This document shows positions 1-10,031 of a stretch of DNA of 64,000 nucleotides, one piece after another. Below the pieces are notes generated by a model that saw nothing but the letters and a program-made list of their open reading frames with translations, was not told where the DNA came from and did not search any database. How positions within the stretch are numbered: the stretch's first letter is position 1; every line of letters starts with the position of its first letter. The translations under genes and the position numbers were made by a program. Source of the stretch: Ceratodon purpureus (Eukaryota; Streptophyta; Bryopsida; Pseudoditrichales; Ditrichaceae); NCBI GenBank assembly GCA_014871385.1, contig CM026428.1:3517276-3581275 (forward strand), in the 5' to 3' direction.

Positions 1-87
1 TTGAGCCTTAAAAACAGCACACTTCATATTCACTTCTTAATGATCACATTTTGCCCATTGTCGTCCACTTTATTGTGCCTCCCCCTC
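1..87. mobile_element. Right end of a ~740-bp MITE family copy
   Basis: The first bases of the window match the right-hand end of the MITE family described at 1105, 1534, 32619 and 59524. They show the same block GCACACTTCATATTCAC and the terminal motif CCACTTTATTGTGC followed by a C-rich tip. The rest of the copy lies outside the window. The element is non-coding. Confidence 0.75.
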
Positions 88-1099
88 CCCTAGATCATTT
101 TAATATCACTTGAGTGGACATTGAATCCATGTCTAGATTTCCTCACTCATCATCTTGAGTGTGTAAGTGACTGACTTTCCCAAAAAGACATTAGTGTCTG
201 TCATTTTATAGAAGATTCCTCAGAAGTCTTGAGTCTCTCTAGTTGTTACATCTCATGTAAGAGATATCAAGTCACTTGTCATTGTTGTTTCCATCAAAGA
301 GCTTGTCGCGCCTATTTACATCATTAAAGCAAGAAGGTTCATTGGAAGTGAAGAAGATTCATTAAAAGTCACATGTGATTGCTGTTTACATCATTATCTA
401 CGGTGGCTATTCACATCATAGAATAAAAAGGATTAGTAGACCAGGGACCTCACATGACTCTATGGCTTTCAACATCAAAGAAGAAAGCACATATTAGACG
501 ACAGCTGTGCATCAATATTGCTGATAATTTTATTATGAGTTGAACGGACATTGCATCAGTGAATGAATTTCTTAGATTACAATATTTGTCAAAAAGTCAC
601 TTGGCCTTGATGTTGGACACATCATAGAAGACAAATCCAATTGGATAGGCCATTGACTCCAACTATCCTACATGTACTAAACAAAAGATCCATTCTAGCC
701 AGACATTGTAAGTAGGAAGCATAAGATTAGAGAATTTGTTTCATTTGATTTGGCTTACATACATAAAAAATGACATCTATATATTTAAGTAATTTTTCTT
801 GTGAGTAACATATGACATCTAAGTTGTGCATTAAGTGGCTATCATCTATCAAGAGCCCTTGGATGCATCCTTCAAAAGTTAAAAACATGTGTAATGAAAT
901 GTGCCTTACAAAAGTGTCATAAATTATGTTTCAAGAAGGAAGCTGTGATGATGAAGTTAGAAATCATTTGTACTTTTGTACAGTTTGGAAAAATGACAGA
1001 TCCTGAATAGTGTCGTATCCCATTTTGGGAGCACTAGGGTAGGCCCTCAGAGGTTATGTTAAACCCAAGTTCTTGCTGTTAAAAAACAATTTTGTGTAA
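88..1099. other. Intergenic DNA; diverged arm of a segmental duplication
   Basis: No credible gene is seen. From about 530 onward the sequence is recognisably related to 59340-60830: both share a segment starting TTTTATTATGAGT, and both share GACAGATCCTGAATAGTGTC (996 and 60728). The similarity is imperfect, with many substitutions and indels, unlike the near-identical arm further right. The site corresponding to the MITE at 59524 is empty here, near position 697. Confidence 0.6.
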
Positions 1100-1104
1100 C
1101 TACT

Positions 1105-2601
1105 GGGAGAAGCACAATAAAGTGGACCACAAAAGTGCTTAGCTATTTGTCAATTTCAGCCTTTTGCAAAAATTGCACAAAAGTGATGGAAAGATGTACT
1201 GAAGTCAATTTTTTCTGCTGCTAATATGGATGAACACAACTTGTTTTTTCTACAAGTTGAAAAAGTTTCGTGCAAAGTAGACTCTTTAAAGTTATTGTAT
1301 GAAGGCTTTAAATCCAACTAAAGTGAATGCAATCATTTGAAGAAGTGTCTAGAAATGAACCAAAACTATCTAAAAATCACTTTTAATTAAGTGGTGCCCT
1401 CCGTATGTTTAAGAGGTATTCTAAAATAGTCAATTCATATACTTGTTAATTGTTTAAGGTTCCAAAAGTACCGCAAGGATGTTTTTTAAGAGGGTCACTT
1501 CCGCGGTACTTTATGTCGTTTGCTTTCACGGAAGGGCGTAAGCATGGTAAAGTGGACCAAAAAGTGCTTAACTATTTGTCAGTTTCAGCCCTTTTGGAAA
1601 AATTGCACAAAAGTGACGGAAGATGTAATTGAAGTCAATTTTTTTGCTAATATGGATTCTCAACTTGTTTTTCTACAACTTGGAAAAGTTTCGTGCAAAG
1701 TACACTTTAAAGTTATTGTATGAAGGCTTTAAATCCAAGCAAAGTGAATGCACTCATTTGGAAAGTGAACATAACGGTTTAGGGTTTTGTCCGAAATCAC
1801 TTTTAATTTCGCGGTGCCCTCTCTATATTTAAGAGGTATTCTAAAATTGTCAATTCATATACCCATTAATTGGTTTAGCATTCCAAAAGTACCGCAAGGA
1901 TGTTATTTAAGAGGGTCACTTCCGCGGTACTTTTTGTTACTTTTTTTTCACCGAACATTGTTTTTAAAATTGAGAAAAACATCCTCTAAAGACAACAGAG
2001 GGCACCAAATGAAGAAATCAAGACTTCGGAAAAGTTCATTTTCATGATTTACAACTAGTGGTCAAATTTAGTTTCAATTCAAAATGTTTTTTTTAATGAA
2101 CTTGTGTAAGATACCTTGCGACAACACCCTAAAATGTGACTAAAATGCTCAAAAACTACAACCAAAATGCTCAAAATCAGCTTGAGCTTTAAAAAAACAG
2201 CACACTTCATTTCACTTGTTAGTGGTCACATGTTGCACTTTGTGGTCCACTTTATTGTGCTTACACAATCCGGAACAATAAACATTGTGTTTTCAAATTG
2301 AAAAAAACATCCTCTAAAGACAACAAAGGGCACCAAATGAAGAAATTAAAGACTTTTGAATAGTTCATTTTATGATTTAGAATTAGTGGTCAAATTAAGT
2401 TTCAATCGAGGATGTTCTTTTTATGATGATGGGTGAAAGATACCTCAGTGACATCCTAGAAAGTGACTAAATGCTCAACACTACACCAAAATGCTCAAAA
2501 AATCAGTTTTGAGCCTTTAAAAAACAGCACACTTCATATTCACTTCTTAGTGATCACATTTTGTACTTTGTAAATTGTGGTCCACTTTATTGTGCTCTCC
2601 T
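1105..2601. mobile_element. MITE copy A1, interrupted by copy A2
   Basis: A1 is a non-coding terminal-inverted-repeat element. Its left end carries AGCACAATAAAGTGGACC and its right end the inverse, GGTCCACTTTATTGTGCT, with G/C-rich tips. It is flanked by CTACT at 1100-1104 and 2602-2606, consistent with a 5-bp target duplication. Removing the nested copy A2 (1534-2270) leaves about 755 bp, matching the other family members. The corresponding site near 60832 in the duplicated arm is empty, which supports both boundaries. The transposase superfamily is not clear from ends and duplication length alone. Confidence 0.8.
1534..2270. mobile_element. MITE copy A2, nested inside A1
   Basis: A2 is 737 bp with ends related to A1 (GTAAGCATGGTAAAGTGGAC on the left, the inverse of GTAAGCACAATAAAGTGGAC on the right). 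It is flanked by exact CGGAA at 1529-1533 and 2271-2275. A1 sequence resumes after it at the homologous point. Inside is a 10-bp inverted repeat, AAAGTACCGC versus GCGGTACTTT, near 1885-1933, that recurs in copy 32619 and, degraded, in copy 59524. Short ORFs here are chance readings of the repeat. Confidence 0.8.
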
Positions 2602-4700
2602 CTACTTTCAACATTAGGGAATCATGCAGTGTCATGTCTTGGCCCTTTGCACAAGCCATCATACGAAAGGTGGTTTAGAGTACTGAAATTACGCTACTTG
2701 GTGAAGGATCACGAACCTGCCTTAGCTGCACAATATGGAGATGGTGAGTGAACACTGCGATAATTAGGCAACGAACATCTGGTTCTCCTCCCAATCTCCT
2801 TTTGGTTCCAAGTTCTATGGTAGAACGACCAAAAATGGCGCAGTGCCAAAATGGAGCTCTAGTCATCTTCCCTCAGAGGTACATAATAGCTTCCCCACCC
2901 AACAGTACCATGTACTGATGGAAAACATTATAGGGTGCGATTTTAGGGCACCATTTTAGAAACACCTATGAATCCATCTTCAAATATTCATAACTAATTG
3001 TAGAAGAATCCAAAATGATGATTCCACTTGCTCCAACTTTTTAATTAGTTTCCCCATGCATGAAAATTATTTGCACTCTTAAATTTGCAGTAGATTCACC
3101 AGGCTGAAATTTGCGCCATTATTGGACGCTTTACCATAACTTCTAACTTAGTCCCAGCGGTAACCAAGTTATTTTCTGCATCAAGGCTCTCTCAAATTTC
3201 TTGAGCTGCACTTTAAACTTCAATCTCTCTTCAAAGTTGATTCTTGCCATAGCCCAATGGCCAACCAATATCTTGATATTCTCACCTGGATCCACCTTGA
3301 CCTACCTTGAAGTCCAGAGCAGATCACAAGAACAAAACTTGGCCAGTGCTTGTGCCTGATTCCTGAAGATTTGTGACTCCACCAAGGAATCACCTGGATT
3401 TATATGGTCATGCACTTAAGCCCTTACAGCTTCACAGCTGAAGTTGGTGCCTCAAAATCTTACACCTGTAGCCTTCTGAATTCTTACCTATCGCTACAAA
3501 TACTGGAATTTACAGTAAGTGGATAGAGTTTCAGTATCCATTGAGCTCATTGTTCATGATGCTTGCTGCACTTTTGAATCCCACCTCTAAGGCAGACTTC
3601 AGATTTGAATGCCACTTCTCCACAGCTGTTATCACCAAAGGCTGCTTGTTTTCATTCCTGAATTAACTCTTGGGCAACTCAATGATGCTAAGTAGAATTC
3701 AGCATTGGTTATTTGATGATGTGTCATTAGAATGAAGCTTGTCAAGCACTTATTAAGTTTTAACCCCACACCATAATTACTTCCCTAATGCACTTGAGCT
3801 GTTATCATAAGGACTTCACTGGGAAGAAATTAGAATTATGATCTCACCTCAGGGCCGGCTACTCACATCTCACTTGCAACCCAAATTCCCACCTATCACA
3901 AATTACGCAGAATACCAAGGCTCAATCACGGTGACTCGCACCTCAAGGCACATTCCCCAACTCATTTCCAAATTACTCTTGGAACATCAGTAAACCCCTC
4001 TGGATCTCCCATTGTGAAAACCCATCACCATTGGTCCGCTCCCAACTCTATCAGCTCATGTAGCCTCAACCCCCAACAAATAGCCCCACCAACAAACCAA
4101 GTAGCCCAACACTTTAACCCCTCCAGAGCCCTCAGAACCACCCCAGGGCAGCTGCAACATTAGAATCGGGGGGAATAAAAAAGAAAAAAAGAAACACCAC
4201 CATTGACCAAACCAGTAACTTGGCACCACCTGTCAATCAGACAAACAAACCACCCTCGGGCCTCGGGCAGCTTCAGAAATAAAAAACAAAGATGATTCAC
4301 GAAAAGCCTTGCCATCCGACAAACCACCAATGGATGAAACAAATGCAAAAATCACCCTGAATAAAAAGATGGACAAGGAAATAAGATGATGACAAACGAA
4401 GTTGCTCAACTCATTTGACTCGTTAAAATGAAATTAAAATGAAAATGAAAACGAAAATATTGAAAATGAGAAACGAAACCGGATCAGCAAAGGCATTGGA
4501 CTCGTTGGACTCCGGGCGAGGGAGCAGGCGAGGGCGATTAGTGGGGACCAGCGAGAAAAGCGTAAGCTAATTAGTGAAGTGACGCGGTACGTAAGACGGC
4601 CTCATGCAATGGCATTCTCTGTAATGACGGGCAGGCTCGGCCCCCTCCCCGCGGGCAGACGCAAGCGAAAGAGATCCATTCACACGGCGACAGAGGGGCT
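2602..4700. promoter_or_regulatory. Upstream region of the BELL gene
   Basis: No coding sequence is supported. The stretch from about 3130 is nearly identical to 61074 onward, so it belongs to the same recent duplicate unit as the BELL leader and first exon. A left-only segment of about 300 bp (roughly 2825-3130) is missing from the right copy. From about 4490 base composition turns GC-rich, fitting the start of a promoter or long 5' leader. No TATA box or start site can be assigned with confidence. Confidence 0.45.
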
Positions 4701-4708
4701 CGCCGGGA

Positions 4709-4734
4709 AGAGAGAGAGAGAGAGAGAGAGGGGC

Positions 4735-4767
<33 letters not shown>

Positions 4768-4808
4768 AGGGAAAGAGAAGGGGGAGAGAGAGAGAGGGCG
4801 AGTGAGTG
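4709..4808 (+). repeat. (GA)n-rich microsatellite in the BELL leader
   Basis: An interrupted GA/GAGAGC tract. Plant 5' leaders and core promoters often carry GA/CT tracts, some bound by GAGA-binding BBR/BPC factors; that role is inferred here. The homologous tract at 62645-62750 differs in length and interruption pattern, as expected for a fast-mutating microsatellite. Confidence 0.8.
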
Positions 4809-4859
4809 AGTGCGCGACCAATTGCAACCTTGAGCCTGGTGAGAGACGCCGGAGGGCGC

Positions 4860-5708
4860 GTTGAAGGCTTGCAGAGCGACTAGAGCTTATGACTTGAGGC
4901 ATGAGGGCGAGGACGACGACCACAACAGCAGCAACACTCTGAGAGGCGGAGCGCACGTCTCTCTCCATCGACCGCGACTAGCCTCGCTCGTGCATCTCCA
5001 GCCGGAGGAGGACGGCGACTGCGACGTTCGGCCGGGTGCCTAGCCTTGCGAGCGATATCGACATCGAGCGCTGTGGTGCATCATTGCGGCCGTGGGAGGT
5101 CGCCGGCTTGGGAGACTGCTATCATACCGCACTGTGCGTTTCTTAGCGCAAGGGTGAACCGTTTGAAATGGCGCGTGGCGTGGTGCCGTGAGCGTGGGAG
5201 GGAGGAGAGCAAGCCGGTGGTGAGATATTCATCGCGTGGCCCTCTGGTGTGGTCCTCTGCGGGGCGCTCCGGTGTGCGGTCCAAGCTGGAGGAGTTGAAG
5301 TTAGTTTGTTTCTGATGGAGGTGCTGGGAGTGTGTTGAGTTGGAGGAGGCGAGCTGCGGGGTGATCAGTTCATGCTGGAGGTCGGGGGTGATTGTGCGGT
5401 GGACGTGGGAGAGGAGGAGGAGCTTAGAGAAGAGAAGTGACGAGAAGACAAGGGAGGAGAAGAGAGGAGGACCGTGCTTGTGTGAAGGAATCGACGGGGA
5501 AATGGCCGGAGTTTGGTGCGCGTGACGGGAGGCGTTGCGAGGTAAAGCCCGGCGGTTTGAGAGCGCGTGGATACTGCTGTAGGTTAAGGTCTGAGGCGTG
5601 AAGCGTTTTGGTTGTGCGGAGGAGGTTGCTGCGGAGGAAGTGTTCGTGTTGGAGTGGAATCGAGCAGGTAAATCCCGCGGACGGTGGGTTTCCGAAGACG
5701 TTCTTAGA
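4860..5708 (+). promoter_or_regulatory. Probable GC-rich 5' leader of the BELL gene
   Basis: This GC-rich stretch precedes the first good ATG of the homeobox gene at 5709. The reading frame is open upstream to 5598, but that position is GTG, so the extension is not a normal eukaryotic start. A long leader with possible upstream ORFs is plausible. The copy at 62808-63671 is almost identical but has one extra 15-bp repeat unit near 63576-63600. Confidence 0.5.
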
Positions 5709-8700
5709 ATGGATCCAACGGACTCGTCTTTGCGAGCGTACCCCGGCGAGACAAGCCAAAGCTTGCAAGCTCCTGATCATCAGTACAACAACTCCATGGT
5801 AGCTGCCGACTCCTACAACTTTGTGACGGGGGGAGGGGTGCTGGTGGCCCCCCTCCAGGATCAAGCAAGCCAGCTGCAGTTCTCAGAGGAGGGGGCAGCA
5901 GGCCAAGGCCACCCTGCATCGGGTGCAGGCTTAATCGGGACACTCTTCACGGGGGCCTACCCGAGTCAGTCGCCATCTGTTCCACCGTCTCTCTGGGAAT
6001 ATAGTAGAGGCAACGGAGGGTTGTACGACAATCCCAGCATGCAGAACCTCCAAATTGGTGGAAGCGGCATGATGACGGCACCTCATAGTGAAGCTCAGCT
6101 CCTACTCGATTGTTTTCAAGGAGGATCCTTCAATGTTGGCGGTCATAGCGACCATGGGGGTGTTTACTACCCTCCAGCACCCAACAACCAGCAAGAACCG
6201 ATGGCACAGGCTCTGCATCATGTGGGTACAGCAGGATACAGCTCAAACGCCGGTTTTCATGCTGATGGGCGGGTCCAAGCTAGTGCTACCACGTCGATGT
6301 TGTATCCGACACACGATGAAGGAACTGCAACACCACAAGCCGCCTGCGACCAGGGCCAGCAACAGTATGGTGTTGATCCATATCTAGCCGCATCTGTAGG
6401 GGGGCTTCCCCTGTCGCTACTTGATCAGCTCTCAGCAAGCCGCGGTGCAGATCCAAACTTCGATTGGCGAAATGTGGGGAATGAACATTCGTTTCTACCT
6501 ATGAATGAAGATTCCCAAATTCATCAGTCCCAGTTTGAAACTGATCCCCGTGTGCCTCAGTTTAATGTATCACGTCACGATCTCTCACATATGCAACAAA
6601 CAGACCACATGTCAAATGGAGTTGGATTGCATATGGAAGGCTTGGAAGGCATCGCCGTCAATGGGCAAGGCTTGTCCTTATCTTTGTCTTCACATCAATC
6701 GCAGTTCCATTCGGTGGGAGGTCAGCTGCAAGAAAGTGACCAGATGGGAGCTCTGGGCCAGGCGGCTGCTATATCGAACACCAAGGAGCTCGCCTCAAGG
6801 TATTTAGCGGGAGGTAATGCAGATTTGAGCCGTTTCCGAACCCACTCCAGAGATGACGCCACGATGGGGGCAAGATTTCTACAGGAACATATCGACAGTA
6901 CTGCAGGCCGGCAGCATCTTGCCGCGAGCAGTCACGGTAATCTATCAGGTGCCGGGCCGAGCAACCATATATCCGCGTCGAGGTTCATCAGGTCGGCTCA
7001 AGCCATACTCAACGAAGTCTGTAGGGCGACCGCCCTGAAGCGGCCTCCAAGGCCAGCCAGATCTTCCGATCATCAGCAGTATAACAACTGGCACAGTATG
7101 GCTGGAGCAAGCGCGTCTGCAGGTGTGGGTGGCACCCTTACGGACAATATTGGAAAGGAAATCTCGGCTGGCTCCTCAAGTACAATCCCCAACGGAGTGA
7201 CCTCCGGGAGGAATTCAGCTGCCCCAGCATTCAACATTCACTCCTCCCCACTTCTAGCTGTTTCTCAAATGGCTGTAGTCGACTACTCGCAGATCTTCGC
7301 GGGTCGCGCTGATGCAGCCAGCACGGAGATCGGAAACGGTCTCCAATCGAAGAAGCAAAAGCTTGGCCTTCTGCTTGAGGAGGTATGTTATTTCTGTATT
7401 TTGGGATGCCTTTCTTCGCTGATTCTCCAAGTTTGGATCGTTTGATCATGGACATCGTAATAACCCTCGAATCCGTTCCACTTACAACAGCATTGTACTG
7501 TCATTAGCAGGTGGAGGCTAGTTATCGCCGGTACTGTGATCAACTTCAGCTCGTCGTTACTGCGTTTAACTCCCGGGCAGGGCCGAACACAGCAACTCCC
7601 TATACCACACTCGAGTTGCAAGCAATGTCACGCCACTTCAGGTTTACTAAATGATGCCAAAATCTCATCTGTGATTGGACATGGATGCCTCGGAATGGTT
7701 TCCGACAGTGAATCGTCCTGATTTAATTTCCCTTTTCCTTTCGAATTTGATGTTAGGACGTTCCTTGGTTGATGTACAGATGATGTGAATGTTACCAATG
7801 CGTACTAGATGAAGTCATGATACACGTAACATATAAACAGTAGTGTAATGATGACTGAACGCACATGATATGTCCTGCTCAATTCCTGAAGGCTGTTAGG
7901 AACAGTAAATTCTCAAAATCCGCTCTGGTAGGTGTTTTCCGACACTGGATGAAATCGAGGAAGGGTGACTCAACTTGATAACATTCTAACCCATCACTTG
8001 AGGCCTGATTCAAACCCCAAGTTTATCCTCAAACTGACTCCCCTGGACCGACAGGGCCTGCACGGGGACCTTCCATTAACTCTGTCGTCACGAAGTCCAC
8101 CAGTTCCAGCTTTGCGCCTAATCCGTTTTTAATGTCATTCCTGTGAGGCATATCGATGATGATGCTGTGAAATTCTGAGAAAAATACGTCCGTGTACATG
8201 TGTAGCACTAGTGTTAACTTTTAAGTCCTCACTAAAACTTGACATCGGCTCTTCGTTCCTTGACGCTTTGCAGACGCTTACGGGACGCGATCGGGAACCA
8301 GCTGAAGGTAGTTAAAAGAGCCCTTGGGGAAGAGGTTGACAGGAACGCAGGATTAGGAGAATCCTCAAGACCACGCTACGTTGACCAGCAGCGTGCGCTC
8401 CAGCAGCTGGGAATGCTGCCGCAGAATGCGTGGCGACCCCAGAGGGGCCTTCCAGAACGAGCCGTTTCTGTGCTGAGGGCCTGGCTTTTTGAGCACTTTC
8501 TGCATCCGTAAGACATCTATCATTCCATCTCGTGATTCCCAGAGAACACCGTGCACAAAGAGTAGGCTGTTTTCCAACATCTCGAGTGCTAGACTCGTAT
8601 ACTCTGCACTAGTGCTCATATCGATTCCATCAATTCCAGAGTCACAGCGAGTCTTGCGTAAGCGTCTCCCAACAACCTATCGAACGTCAGATCGGACGGC

Positions 8701-9838
8701 ACTCGACATGTTTGCATTCACGTACATGCATCCAAGAAATCCTTGAAGTCTGAAAGTGTCCGAGTGCATGATGTTTCGTGTGGTGAATACTAATTAAGCT
8801 CATGTTGATTTGAGCAGATATCCTAAGGACGTTGACAAGTTATCTCTCGCGAAGCAGACCGGCTTGACAAGGAGTCAGGTACTTTCTACTCACTGAAGTG
8901 CATAATTCTTCGTCGTGCGATGCTGTGCTGATAGACGCTGGGTGGCTCCAGATCAGAAACAATAAATGAATAATTGAACAGTCCACTGACCGGTAGAAAT
9001 CAAATCTTGATGCCATGCTTGCAATATGGTTGTCTGACGCTTTCGAGAACAGGTTTCCAATTGGTTCATCAACGCTCGCGTTCGGCTTTGGAAACCAATG
9101 GTGGAAGAGATGCACGTCGAGGAGCAGAAGGAGAGTGACGAGCGCCAGGCGGCTGAAAGAGCTGCGAGGAATCAGGCGGGAGTTGAGAACGGCACCTTTG
9201 AGCAGTTTGAAGGCGACAGAGGTAATTCTGGCTTGCTTCACGAGGTCAGTGCAAACGCACAGGTGTCCAGGCCGATTCCCAGTGCCAAGACGAGAAACGA
9301 AGACAAAGAGCATGTTGATAACGGTCCCATCGTCGTCACGGAAGTTGGGGGGACATCCGCCGAAGTTCATCCACATCCCGTGATTCCCGCGGGTCGAAGT
9401 CTGGATGCTGATGTTGCGGGAAACCACAATCAAGACGGTCCAGAAACGAAGAAAGCAAGACCAAATTCTGCCTCCGAAGGTTTCAAACCTGTTATCGCAT
9501 CCCCGATGCCCCCTGGAATGAACGTCGAAGGTGCAGAACCAGGGGAGTTCACCAAGGGGAGTGAAAGCAGAGTCAGAAAGAATTATGTGGAGGTTGGAAT
9601 AGACGACGTTGATGAGAGCGGAGAGATAGGAATTTTTGAAGACGAAGGTCTTCCAGATTTGAATGGTGACGCCGAAGTTGAAAGTCGGGAGGGAGAAGAT
9701 GAGTCCGTTCCAGACTCTCCCAAAGAGAAGGCTATGCCTGCACAGAGTGGTGCTAGCGAAAGTAGCAGCTCCAGCGGGTCGAGTGACAGTGATTCGGAAA
9801 GCTCAGATAGTGGTGATAGTCGCAGTGGGACTAGGTGA
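5709..9838 (+). CDS. BELL-class TALE homeodomain transcription factor (BEL1-like)
   Basis: BELL proteins pair with KNOX proteins in the nucleus to control plant developmental programmes, including the haploid-diploid switch in bryophytes. Exons by eye: 5709-7382, 7511-7641, 8274-8507, 8818-8878 and 9053-9834, all GT-AG and in phase. The long first exon ends with a SKY-like segment ([15 protein letters not shown], about residues 423-437). Exons 2 and 3 give the BELL domain ([32 protein letters not shown]). Exons 3-5 give a complete TALE homeodomain at about residues 654-716, with the PYP loop and [16 protein letters not shown]. The start is the first ATG, MDPTDSS. The exon then runs through an acidic, Ser-rich tail to TGA at 9836-9838. 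A donor at 9835 instead leads in phase into the ELL-like exons, so BELL-only and fusion products are both possible. Confidence 0.88.
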
Positions 9839-10031
9839 ACTAAACTTCGTCTTTAAGACGATCCCTTGACTTTTATCTTCTCTTCATGTTCAAACTTCAG
9901 TGTTCATTTTTTGTATTGCTTTTTGTCTTTTTTTGTCTTTGTTTTTGTTTTTGTATTTTTTTACCCTCCATCATTACTAATTGATGGAGTTTCCCATGAG
10001 TTACTGATGAAATTATTACTGGTTGTGACAG

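Noticed and set aside
1740..1800. Telomere-like GGTTTAGGG motif in the MITE family
   Set aside because: Only a single TTTAGGG occurs per copy, with no tandem telomeric array.
4567..4968. Minus- and plus-strand ORFs over the GA-rich leader
   Set aside because: Low-complexity Ser/Leu or Arg/Glu repeats produced by the GA microsatellite.
5598..5708. N-terminal extension of the BELL protein
   Set aside because: The open frame begins at GTG, not ATG, and extends into the leader; the first ATG is at 5709.
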